Below, one piece after another: positions 27,419 to 32,987 of a stretch of 38,034 nt of DNA (position 1 is its first letter; each line of letters begins with the position of its first letter). Made by a program: the position numbers and the translations under genes. The notes under the pieces were generated by a model, which was given only the letters and a program-made list of their open reading frames with translations, was not told where the DNA came from and ran no database searches. This stretch comes from a virus: positions 1-38,034 of the IMG/VR virus record IMGVR_UViG_3300030109_003456; one strand, written 5' to 3'.

Positions 27419-27787
27419 ATGCCCTACATTAACTCTCGCTTATCCGAACAGTTTTTCACCTCAACAGACAAGTACCCTGACCTCAGGTCATTTGGTGTGC
27501 TTATCCTGAAGGTTGTTGAACAAGGTTTTATGAGCTCATTTGTGAACAGGAATCTGTACTTAAATGATTACGTTGACATCAGATTTGTCGACGGTCAGCA
27601 CCCACTAAATCTTGATAAAAGACTAATCACTCATTTTGGCAATATTTACATACCAAAACCTGACGGTGACGGTACGTTTAAATCTGCATACAAAGTGACA
27701 GAGTGGTTCTTTGACGACACTCAAGAAGAGGGTCTCGATAAAATCTTATGGATACGATACGAAGGTGACAGCGTCCCTGAAAAATAG
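27419..27787 (+). CDS. First gene of the small-gene operon, unknown function
   Basis: 122 residues. The start at 27419 is chosen because AGGAGG stands just before it; a longer reading from 27329 would translate through the leader structure. The protein has a hydrophobic FGVLILKVVEQGF segment and an acidic C-terminus. Its TAG stop shares bases with the first tRNA-like element (27786-27787). No family recognised. Confidence 0.75.
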   Translation: MPYINSRLSEQFFTSTDKYPDLRSFGVLILKVVEQGFMSSFVNRNLYLNDYVDIRFVDGQHPLNLDKRLITHFGNIYIPKPDGDGTFKSAYKVTEWFFDDTQEEGLDKILWIRYEGDSVPEK

Positions 27788-27831
27788 CCTGACTGGTAGT
27801 CATGTGGGCGGTTCAATTCCGCCCTCAGGCT
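27786..27831 (+). ncRNA. tRNA-like acceptor/T-arm element 1
   Basis: AGCCTGA (27786-27792) pairs with TCAGGCT (27825-27831), seven pairs. GGGCGG (27806-27811) pairs with CCGCCC (27819-27824) around a TTCAATT T-loop, with T54, T55, C56 and A58 in place. The 13-base linker begins C-TGG. There is no D-stem or anticodon arm. The upstream gene's stop codon overlaps the first two bases. Confidence 0.85.
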
Positions 27832-27832
27832 C

Positions 27833-27850
27833 TACGACAATCAAGTCGTA
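27833..27850 (+). promoter_or_regulatory. Post-element hairpin 1
   Basis: TACGAC pairs with GTCGTA around an AATCAA loop, one base after element 1. It is followed by ACACAAAATACAGGA and the ATG at 27871. If RNA is cut after the element, this hairpin would be the new 5' end. Confidence 0.75.
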
Positions 27851-27870
27851 ACACAAAATACAGGATTAAC

Positions 27871-28578
27871 ATGAAAAAAATAAACACTAGAGAAGCGTGG
27901 TTGCGTGAGGCAACAATTGAGATAAATCGTACACTGTTTAAACGCAGTATGTTGGATACTATGCCTGTCATAAAAGGCAGTAATGGTGAGCCAATGTGCG
28001 GTGTTGATATCAAGCCTGTACCCGTCAAGGACTTGCAGTTTAATATGGCATTTAGTCCTAACCAACGTGTAAACGCAAAAGCAAACAAAGACAGTGGTAA
28101 GCTCGACGTTAAAGTTAAGCATATCGGTCTCTGTTACTACGACTATCAGGTAGGCAAAGAAAAGTTTGGCACTGAGATTTTTATCACACCAAATTTGACT
28201 GACCCTATTCAGATACTTGGTGTCCTGATTCACGAACTTATTCATGCAATGACTAAGGGAGCAGGGCATAAGGGAGCGTTTCGCTGGATTGCTGAGGCTG
28301 TAGGTCTTCAAAAACCTATGGTAGCTACCTCTGTCGCAAGTGATACAGCACTGTATGACTACTGTCAGAAGCTCGTTAAAAAGCTCGGCAAACCACCTCA
28401 CAAGAAGTGGGTTCCAGCAAGTGGTAAGAAGCAGTCCACTCGTATGAAAAAAGTATCGTGCACCTCACATGATGGTGACGAGTACATCATTTATATGAGC
28501 AGGACTCAGATGGAGAGAGGTACTCCAATGTGCCCACTCTGTCCTGAGACAATGCCACTTTTACCAGTAGATGCTTAA
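27871..28578 (+). CDS. SprT-like zinc metalloprotease
   Basis: 235 residues from the ATG at 27871 (CAGGA upstream); a longer reading from 27802 would run through the tRNA-like element and is rejected. The zinc site is HELIH at residues 121-125 with a third ligand at His 133 (HKGAF), the arrangement of SprT-like and related peptidases. Cys 197 and the CPLC at 221-224 look like a zinc ribbon at the C-terminus. SprT/Spartan proteins cut proteins crosslinked to DNA; here the target may be a host DNA-bound protein. The target is inference. Confidence 0.8.
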   Translation: MKKINTREAWLREATIEINRTLFKRSMLDTMPVIKGSNGEPMCGVDIKPVPVKDLQFNMAFSPNQRVNAKANKDSGKLDVKVKHIGLCYYDYQVGKEKFGTEIFITPNLTDPIQILGVLIHELIHAMTKGAGHKGAFRWIAEAVGLQKPMVATSVASDTALYDYCQKLVKKLGKPPHKKWVPASGKKQSTRMKKVSCTSHDGDEYIIYMSRTQMERGTPMCPLCPETMPLLPVDA

Positions 28579-28582
28579 CAGC

Positions 28583-28590
28583 GTTTAAAC
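28583..28590. promoter_or_regulatory. GTTTAAAC site directly before tRNA-like element 2
   Basis: An intergenic copy of the palindrome, one base upstream of the acceptor strand at 28592. Being non-coding, it shows that the repeat is not just codon usage. Confidence 0.6.
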
Positions 28591-28591
28591 A

Positions 28592-28634
28592 AGCCTGAAT
28601 GGTTGCAAGAGTAGTTCGATTCTACTCTCAGGCT
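28592..28634 (+). ncRNA. tRNA-like acceptor/T-arm element 2
   Basis: AGCCTGA (28592-28598) pairs with TCAGGCT (28628-28634). GAGTAG (28609-28614) pairs with CTACTC (28622-28627) around TTCGATT. The 10-base linker starts A-TGG-TTG. Same acceptor as element 1 but a different T-stem that still pairs perfectly. Confidence 0.9.
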
Positions 28635-28636
28635 CA

Positions 28637-28652
28637 ACGGCAACTTTGCCGT
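28637..28652 (+). promoter_or_regulatory. Post-element hairpin 2
   Basis: ACGGCA pairs with TGCCGT (inner loop ACTT, or AACTTT if the last pair opens), two bases after element 2. CAACACAAACACAGGAGA and an ATG at 28679 follow. Confidence 0.8.
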
Positions 28653-28678
28653 CAACACAAACACAGGAGAACCTTACA

Positions 28679-29014
28679 ATGAAAAACAACTTCAATCAGT
28701 TGGTAGTTTGGACTGGAACTATAGTTGGTGAAGACAATGCTAAAGACTTTGAGAACTTCTTTAAAGAAGAAGGTTTTAAAGTAAAGTATGTCACAGAATA
28801 CCTAACATTACCTGATGAAAATGATACCACAAGGGAAACAGGTGGAAGGAATGATGTCTTGTTTTATGTACACGATAAAGACATTCCTAAGTTTTCTGTT
28901 TGGAGGTTAAATTTTGGTATGAAGTGGTGGGAGGATTATTTGGACAACGGTTCAGATAAAATTGTTCCACAGCAGGTGTTAACTCAGTACAAATATGGCT
29001 GGAGCAGAGCATGA
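28679..29014 (+). CDS. Small-gene operon protein of unknown function
   Basis: 111 residues. The ATG at 28679 has AGGAGA before it; a reading from 28646 would begin inside the leader hairpin. The sequence is aromatic-rich with a KFSVWRLNFGMKWWEDYL segment and acidic loops. Its TGA overlaps the ATG of the 26-residue gene (ATGA). No family recognised. Confidence 0.75.
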   Translation: MKNNFNQLVVWTGTIVGEDNAKDFENFFKEEGFKVKYVTEYLTLPDENDTTRETGGRNDVLFYVHDKDIPKFSVWRLNFGMKWWEDYLDNGSDKIVPQQVLTQYKYGWSRA

Positions 29015-29091
29015 AAGATAACATTAAAAAGTTCATTGTCTTGCTCTTAATATGGCTACCAGTAGCTATAGGTGTTCACCTCTACTGGTGA
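29011..29091 (+). CDS. 26-residue single-membrane-span peptide
   Basis: The ATG overlaps the previous stop (ATGA) and the frame ends at TGA 29089-29091. It has a basic start (MKDNIKKF) and one hydrophobic helix (IVLLLIWLPVAIGVHLYW). Translational coupling and the good span favour a real micro-protein, perhaps acting on the host membrane. The coding sequence also contains an 8-bp inverted repeat (29058-29065 with 29082-29089). Confidence 0.6.
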   Translation: MKDNIKKFIVLLLIWLPVAIGVHLYW

Positions 29092-29097
29092 CCGCCA

Positions 29098-29141
29098 AAC
29101 TCAGAATGGTTCTTGGGGTGGTTCGATTCCACCCCTGAGTT
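29098..29141 (+). ncRNA. tRNA-like acceptor/T-arm element 3
   Basis: AACTCAG (29098-29104) pairs with CTGAGTT (29135-29141). GGGTGG (29116-29121) pairs with CCACCC (29129-29134) around TTCGATT. The 11-base linker is AA-TGG-TTCTTG. Both stems differ from elements 1 and 2 with pairing kept, which is direct covariation evidence. Confidence 0.9.
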
Positions 29142-29142
29142 C

Positions 29143-29160
29143 TACTGCAATGAAGCAGTA
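29143..29160 (+). promoter_or_regulatory. Post-element hairpin 3
   Basis: TACTGC pairs with GCAGTA around an AATGAA loop, one base after element 3. ACACACACAGGAGAAA and the ATG at 29183 follow. Confidence 0.8.
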
Positions 29161-29182
29161 ACACACACAGGAGAAACATAAT

Positions 29183-29695
29183 ATGTTTGAAATCAAAACA
29201 GAAGCTACTTATCGTGTAGACTTTGATGGCTTTAATTATCCAAAGGCATTGCAAAAAAATGAGAATGGTAACTATATGTATGAGAAGGATGAAGAAGGTA
29301 ATAATGACTATAGTAAACCGATTTGGCTTGAAGGATGTGAAGGGCTTGATTTTAAAGAACTGTACGACCACGAAGGAATTCTTAAGAACGAAGTAGAGGA
29401 AGCCCTGAATGACAGTATCAACATTGACTACCCACGTAACAATTCTGACCTAGGTGTCAGTTTTGACCATACTTGGGTTAAGGATACAGTGAATCTGTTA
29501 ATCTATAAAGAAGACCCTAAGTACGGCATAACCTTCAAGGCAATGCAAACACTTCTACATGAATATGGCTACTTTCCATCTAATGAGCAGATTGAAGAAT
29601 GGGTTGAAGAAATCACGATGCATATTGATGGGCTAGAGGACTTGTTTTACTGCCAATGGGAAGACGGTTGTGACGAACTAGTGATGGGCTGGTAA
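29183..29695 (+). CDS. Acidic small-gene operon protein
   Basis: 170 residues, strongly acidic with many Asp/Glu/Tyr/Trp. The start has AGGAGAAA before it. The C-terminus (EIEEWVEEIT-like helix, then CQWEDGCDELVMGW) carries two Cys. Acidic early proteins of this kind can mimic DNA, but no family match was seen. Its TAA overlaps the next ATG (TAATG). Confidence 0.75.
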   Translation: MFEIKTEATYRVDFDGFNYPKALQKNENGNYMYEKDEEGNNDYSKPIWLEGCEGLDFKELYDHEGILKNEVEEALNDSINIDYPRNNSDLGVSFDHTWVKDTVNLLIYKEDPKYGITFKAMQTLLHEYGYFPSNEQIEEWVEEITMHIDGLEDLFYCQWEDGCDELVMGW

Positions 29696-29997
29696 TGATA
29701 CAGAAAAGTAAAGTCAAAAAGTACATCAATACTAAAGGTTTGTCGTTGAGCTCTCAATCTTATGAGAGCCTCGACAGGCTGTTGGCAGAGGTGCTTGACC
29801 AAGTGTGTTTAAACACTCTAGAAGACAGTATGAAGACAGTCATGCCTCAACATTGTGTAACGAAGACTAAAACGGTAGTTGAGAAGGCTCCACGTGATGG
29901 AGTCAACCTCAGACCAGAGTTCTATAAATTAGCAAGAAACATTCAGGACTATTGTGCTGAACAGGCAATTGTTATGAGTAGGCAGGTCAAAGGATAG
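29695..29997 (+). CDS. Histone-fold-like small protein
   Basis: 100 residues. The first 58 align by pattern with the histone fold: short helix KSKVKKYINTKG (4-15), strand-loop LSLSS (16-20), long helix of about 27 residues (21-47), then KTVMPQHC where archaeal histones have RKTIKAEDI before helix 3. Such CBFD/NFYB/HMF-type proteins bind DNA as dimers in archaea and eukaryotes and are also annotated in some phages. The C-terminal 40 residues are a separate helical tail. Coupled to the upstream gene by TAATG; its TAG lies within tRNA-like element 4. Confidence 0.6.
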   Translation: MIQKSKVKKYINTKGLSLSSQSYESLDRLLAEVLDQVCLNTLEDSMKTVMPQHCVTKTKTVVEKAPRDGVNLRPEFYKLARNIQDYCAEQAIVMSRQVKG

Positions 29998-30034
29998 TTT
30001 GGAAGTTGGGGAGGTTCGATTCCTCCCCTATCCT
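29991..30034 (+). ncRNA. tRNA-like acceptor/T-arm element 4
   Basis: AGGATAG (29991-29997) pairs with CTATCCT (30028-30034). GGGAGG (30009-30014) pairs with CCTCCC (30022-30027) around TTCGATT. The 11-base linker is TT-TGG-AAGTTG. The last three bases of the 5' acceptor strand are the stop codon TAG of the histone-fold-like gene. Confidence 0.9.
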
Positions 30035-30035
30035 C

Positions 30036-30054
30036 AACGTGCAACTTTGCACGT
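30036..30054 (+). promoter_or_regulatory. Post-element hairpin 4
   Basis: ACGTGCA (30037-30043) pairs with TGCACGT (30048-30054), loop ACTT. It is followed by CAATTAACATAAAGGAAA and the ATG at 30077. Confidence 0.8.
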
Positions 30055-30076
30055 CAATTAACATAAAGGAAAACAT

Positions 30077-30391
30077 ATGTCAAATGGCATAAAAAAGTAT
30101 CAAGTTGAAGTAGCTGTTGACCTACCAATTTCATTTACAAAGACGGTTGAAGTTGAGGTTAACGGATTCGGTTTGACCAATAAAGCTATCGAAAACAAAG
30201 TTCACCGTAAGGCTAAGAAATTAGCTGAAGAACAATGGCAAGAAGGCGAAGGTTATGGAACTGAGTTCGAACTATGTCAACCTGAAGAATATGGAATGCA
30301 TGACACGATTGATAAGGGCGACGTTCATATCATGGATGTGAAAGGCAAAAAAACGCTACGAACCAGTAGTACCATATTCGGTAGATACTAA
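30077..30391 (+). CDS. Small-gene operon protein of unknown function
   Basis: 104 residues. The start has AAAGGAAA before it. The N-terminal third has beta-strand patterns (KYQVEVAVDLPISF, KTVEVEVNGFG), and the middle is a basic helix (KVHRKAKKLAEEQW). No membrane segment. It lies alone between two tRNA-like elements. No family recognised. Confidence 0.75.
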   Translation: MSNGIKKYQVEVAVDLPISFTKTVEVEVNGFGLTNKAIENKVHRKAKKLAEEQWQEGEGYGTEFELCQPEEYGMHDTIDKGDVHIMDVKGKKTLRTSSTIFGRY

Positions 30392-30405
30392 TCGCATGAT
30401 GCGAT
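30391..30405 (+). repeat. Small hairpin after the stop codon
   Basis: ATCGCA-TGA-TGCGAT forms six pairs, starting with the last base of the TAA stop and ending one base before element 5. It could protect the 3' end of the upstream message if element 5 is cut. Confidence 0.55.
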
Positions 30406-30406
30406 A

Positions 30407-30450
30407 AGGGTAGCTTGGAGCATGGGGAGGTTCAACTCCTCCCCTACCCT
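30407..30450 (+). ncRNA. tRNA-like acceptor/T-arm element 5
   Basis: AGGGTAG (30407-30413) pairs with CTACCCT (30444-30450). GGGAGG (30425-30430) pairs with CCTCCC (30438-30443) around TTCAACT. The linker is CT-TGG-AGCATG. The acceptor differs from element 4 at the fourth pair (A-T to G-C), a compensated change. Confidence 0.9.
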
Positions 30451-30452
30451 CT

Positions 30453-30468
30453 TGGACAATTAAGTCCA
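30453..30468 (+). promoter_or_regulatory. Post-element hairpin 5
   Basis: TGGAC pairs with GTCCA around AATTAA, two bases after element 5. AATAAACACAGGAG and the ATG at 30493 follow. Confidence 0.75.
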
Positions 30469-30492
30469 TTAATAAACACAGGAGTAATTAAC

Positions 30493-30681
30493 ATGGCTGA
30501 AAAAATAACAGTCGACTTGACACCTACTTGGTCAGCAGTGGCTGAGGTGTGTATCAGGGTTTACGAGAATCCCAATTCTCCAGCAGACAGCAGAGAATTT
30601 GCTAGAGGCGAGATTAAAAGAATGGGCAATATGATTGACCGTATGGTTGAACATTTGAAAGACGAAAGCGAGGTGGAGTGA
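30493..30681 (+). CDS. Small helical protein
   Basis: 62 residues from the ATG at 30493 with CAGGAG upstream; a reading from 30415 would run through element 5. The C-terminal half is an amphipathic helix (GEIKRMGNMIDRMVEHLKDE). Its TGA overlaps the next ATG. Function unknown. Confidence 0.7.
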   Translation: MAEKITVDLTPTWSAVAEVCIRVYENPNSPADSREFARGEIKRMGNMIDRMVEHLKDESEVE

Positions 30682-30899
30682 TGGATAAGGAACTAAAATG
30701 GAACACCCTTAAAATCTATGTCATAAATAAAGATGAGTTATTCCAGCAACAAGCACCCAGCTTTAACTTTGAGCTAGATGCTGACCAGTTGCTTGAAAAA
30801 GCTCTGAAGGATGGATACGTTAGATTTTACAAGGAGCAATTTGGAGGTGAAACATTGTACTTAATAAACCAAGATTACGGAAAGCAGGTGAATAGATGA
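30681..30899 (+). CDS. Small protein of unknown function
   Basis: 72 residues. ATG at 30681 overlaps the previous TGA, with AGGTGGAG as ribosome site; a GTG three bases earlier is possible. The sequence has TLKIYVINKDELFQQ and YVRFYKEQFGGETLYLIN strands. Its TGA overlaps the next ATG (ATGA). Confidence 0.7.
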   Translation: MDKELKWNTLKIYVINKDELFQQQAPSFNFELDADQLLEKALKDGYVRFYKEQFGGETLYLINQDYGKQVNR

Positions 30900-31090
30900 C
30901 TATTGATGAATTAAAAGAGTCTTTCATACGAAGGAAGCTGATGCAGTCTAAGTTTGAAGAAGTTTTGCTCATGGCTAGTGAGCAGATGTGGGACAAGATG
31001 GATAAGATGACAGACGTTGATATATGCAACCTCTGTGACATCAATTCATTTTACGATTTAAAGGAACAGTATAATAAGGAGAAGAAGTAA
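30896..31090 (+). CDS. Small helical protein with a Cys pair
   Basis: 64 residues, mostly helical and charged (LKESFIRRKLMQSKFEEVLL), with CNLC near residues 44-47. Overlaps both neighbours (ATGA and TAATG). Function unknown; the CxxC may bind metal. Confidence 0.65.
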   Translation: MTIDELKESFIRRKLMQSKFEEVLLMASEQMWDKMDKMTDVDICNLCDINSFYDLKEQYNKEKK

Positions 31091-31287
31091 TGCCCCCATA
31101 CATTAAGCCAAGACCGAAGACTATTCGGGCGGTGGTAACTAAACCACTGGAAGACACGTTGAAAATCAGAGCTACCCAAATTGGGACTAGCAAGGAGAAA
31201 CTGATTGGACATATCCTGAACGAATGGTGTCAAAATGCACAGCTCGATTCAGAGGTGTTTAAACAAGCTCAAAGTCAATTAACATAG
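31090..31287 (+). CDS. Ribbon-helix-helix-like DNA-binding protein
   Basis: 65 residues. The pattern fits a ribbon-helix-helix regulator: strand TIRAVVTKPL (11-20), helix EDTLKIRATQIG, turn TSKEK, helix LIGHILNEWCQ. Members bind short palindromic sites as dimers. It ends the operon just before the terminator, and a GTTTAAAC copy (31257-31264) lies within its last codons. It is a candidate binder of that palindrome; this is inference. Confidence 0.6.
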   Translation: MPPYIKPRPKTIRAVVTKPLEDTLKIRATQIGTSKEKLIGHILNEWCQNAQLDSEVFKQAQSQLT

Positions 31288-31296
31288 GTTCAAAAC

Positions 31297-31334
31297 AAAA
31301 GCCCCCTTAGGAATTTCCTTTGGGGGCTTTTTTT
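31297..31334. terminator. Strong bidirectional terminator
   Basis: AAAAGCCCCC pairs with GGGGGCTTTT around a 15-base AT-rich loop and is followed by a T run on the plus strand; the flanking A run gives a T run on the minus strand. It lies 10 bases after the last rightward gene and about 60 bases beyond the end of the leftward replication block, so it serves both. Confidence 0.9.
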
Positions 31335-31395
31335 GTATCTACTAAATCCGTGCCAGTCTAAATCGCCAAACCTAGTAATTACCACAGACCATAAA

Positions 31396-31716
31396 TCACT
31401 TCTTTGGATTCATATGTAGATAAACTTCCCTCATCCTCTTCAATGCTTCTTCCAGCTCTTGTGGCGAACAATATATGTAACCGTCCTTCCGCATTTCACG
31501 ATTTCTGACAACACTTTCCACACAACCCATTGCATTTTTGACCCCAATTTTAGATTGAGCAATTGCAATACGTTCAATACAGTCCCACCAAGATTTTTTA
31601 TCACTGTAATTAGTCCTGAAGTCAAGGACATCCTGACTTTTGATTCGTTTAAACGCATCCGATTTGTAGTATTGTGTTCGCCTTCGTCGTAAACCCTCAT
31701 TTTTTCCACTCATCAT
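31396..31716 (-). CDS. Small basic protein, last of the replication block
   Basis: 106 residues (a start three bases later is equally possible). It has a basic N-terminus (GLRRRRTQYYK), a SWWDCIERIAIAQSK helix and a final EALKRMREVYLHM helix. It overlaps the upstream gene by 20 bases. A GTTTAAAC site lies inside (31647). No family recognised. Confidence 0.65.
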   Translation of the reverse strand: MMSGKNEGLRRRRTQYYKSDAFKRIKSQDVLDFRTNYSDKKSWWDCIERIAIAQSKIGVKNAMGCVESVVRNREMRKDGYIYCSPQELEEALKRMREVYLHMNPKK

Positions 31717-32032
31717 TTAACACCGTATTAAATATTGCTCCATAATTTGTTATGTCCTGTGCAGTATCTTCTAGACTCTCGTTGTTTGGGTCTTGGTCTT
31801 TCTCTAAGATATTTAATGCACGTTGAACCTTGTCGTTGATGCGAATCATTATTCCCAGCAACGCTAACTTTTTATTTCCATTCATTGCTATGTTCCCCAT
31901 ACCATAATCCATTTGCTTTTTAGCCATCAAACTAAAGCAAGTATTCATATGATTTTTTATACTGTTCATAAGTGTGGGGTACTCTTTCATCATAAACTCT
32001 GTCACGTCTTTTTCTTTAACACTTTTTGTCAT
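31697..32032 (-). CDS. Nmad1/DUF1599-like protein
   Basis: 111 residues from the ATG at 32032, which has AGGAGAAA upstream; the longer reading from 32173 lies over the next gene. The sequence AKKQMDYGMGNI, LLGIMIRINDKVQRALNIL and NESLEDTAQDITNYG follows the nucleotide-modification-associated domain 1 (DUF1599) pattern. That family is tied to phage nucleotide or DNA modification pathways. No partner modification enzymes were found in the window. Assignment is by motif memory, not by search. Confidence 0.65.
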   Translation of the reverse strand: MTKSVKEKDVTEFMMKEYPTLMNSIKNHMNTCFSLMAKKQMDYGMGNIAMNGNKKLALLGIMIRINDKVQRALNILEKDQDPNNESLEDTAQDITNYGAIFNTVLNDEWKK

Positions 32033-32264
32033 GGTCTTGTTTCTCCTTTCCATATCTTGGGAAGTCAGGGTAGATTTCTCCGTAGACTCTGTCATAGACA
32101 TTACCACATTTACCGCACCACACGAGGTGCTTGTCACCCAACCTCTTGTCGTAATTAACGTTGGCTCTGCCATACGGCTTTACCTCTTGCACTACACTTT
32201 TCTCCATTTGGTCTATGACCCATTGGATACTGCGTCTCTTTGTCCATCTTCTCTTACCATCCAT
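32016..32264 (-). CDS. Small zinc-ribbon protein
   Basis: 82 residues with CGKCGNVYD at about 50-58, a half zinc ribbon. The N-terminus is basic (KRRWTKRRS). It overlaps the Nmad1-like gene start by 17 bases and the upstream gene by 52 bases. AGAGAT precedes the ATG. Possible nucleic-acid binder. Confidence 0.6.
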   Translation of the reverse strand: MDGKRRWTKRRSIQWVIDQMEKSVVQEVKPYGRANVNYDKRLGDKHLVWCGKCGNVYDRVYGEIYPDFPRYGKEKQDHDKKC

Positions 32265-32416
32265 AATTGTATCTCTATTGCCTTCAGTCTCTCCACTAAT
32301 CTATTTGTTGACTTACCCTTCATGGTATTTTCTAGTATTAATCTTCTGTATGTTGTTCTTATATACTGCAAATTGCTTTCAAGCGTCCGCAGTTCCTTCG
32401 TCCTTGGCTTCGCCAT
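32213..32416 (-). CDS. Small coiled-coil protein
   Basis: 67 residues, almost all helical and basic (LRTLESNLQYIRTTYRRLIL, then RLVERLKAIEIQLW). A strong AAGGAGC site stands before the ATG. It overlaps neighbours by 38 and 52 bases. Function unknown. Confidence 0.65.
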   Translation of the reverse strand: MAKPRTKELRTLESNLQYIRTTYRRLILENTMKGKSTNRLVERLKAIEIQLWMVREDGQRDAVSNGS

Positions 32417-32582
32417 CGGTGCTCCTTAATAATAAATTTTGTTGTATGCTTTTTGCTATTACGTAATGATGTTCCTTTACAATACTTGGATACTTGTATC
32501 CGTATTTCTCAAAAACTTCCAATGCCATAAGCAATACTTCCACTCCCCCACTCGGTAGTGTGTACTTATCTCTACTCATCAT
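32379..32582 (-). CDS. Small protein of unknown function
   Basis: 67 residues (start could be three bases later). It has a helical middle (GVEVLLMALEVFEKYGYKYP) and Gln/Lys-rich end. The ATG overlaps the HNH gene stop. Function unknown. Confidence 0.6.
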   Translation of the reverse strand: MMSRDKYTLPSGGVEVLLMALEVFEKYGYKYPSIVKEHHYVIAKSIQQNLLLRSTDGEAKDEGTADA

Positions 32583-32985
32583 TCATTTCCTTTATTAGCT
32601 TTTTAATTCTCTCCCTTTCAATTAACTCAAATTCTTTTCTTTTTACTTTTTTTCTGTACTGGTCTTTAACCCATATTATCTCTGCAATACTAAAGTGCTG
32701 GTTAAGCAACCAAATAGCTCTCCAAGGGTGCTGGTCAACCCACTGATGACAACCAATACATAAAGCCAAGCAGTTGTACTCATTCCAGCGAGTAGGTATA
32801 TGTGCCCTACCGTATCCTAAGTGACAGCAATGCAACTTTCTTTTTTGTTTACCGTCCTTAGGGTCAAACTTTTTTTCGCACTTAGGATTTTGACATTGCC
32901 ACTTCGCCCTTTCCCTTATGAATTGACTGAAGAGCTGGTCTGTCCAAGACCTTTTAATCTTTCCGTATCCGCTATAAAAAGGCAA
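32572..32985 (-). CDS. HNH-type nuclease, NinG/Rap-like in character
   Basis: 137 residues. It has Cys pairs at CQNPKC (31-36) and CLALCIGC (72-79) and a central LHCCHLGYG with the HNH-like histidine, then an HQWVDQHPW end. Zinc-bound beta-beta-alpha nucleases of this size are common in phage recombination regions; lambda NinG (Rap) is a comparable Holliday-junction enzyme. The precise subfamily is uncertain. Confidence 0.75.
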   Translation of the reverse strand: MPFYSGYGKIKRSWTDQLFSQFIRERAKWQCQNPKCEKKFDPKDGKQKRKLHCCHLGYGRAHIPTRWNEYNCLALCIGCHQWVDQHPWRAIWLLNQHFSIAEIIWVKDQYRKKVKRKEFELIERERIKKLIKEMNDE

Positions 32986-32987
32986 TC

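Noticed and set aside
27841-28401. 186-residue minus-strand ORF opposite the metalloprotease
   Set aside because: It is antisense to a gene with clear HELIH motif and has no ribosome site.
27786-30450. The five elements as ordinary or decayed tRNA genes
   Set aside because: They have no anticodon arm or D-stem, only 43-46 bases, perfect stems with compensating changes, and a fixed place before ribosome sites. Random decay would not keep these.
31280-31296. GGTTCAAAAC as a sixth T-arm
   Set aside because: No flanking stem pairs; it only precedes the terminator.
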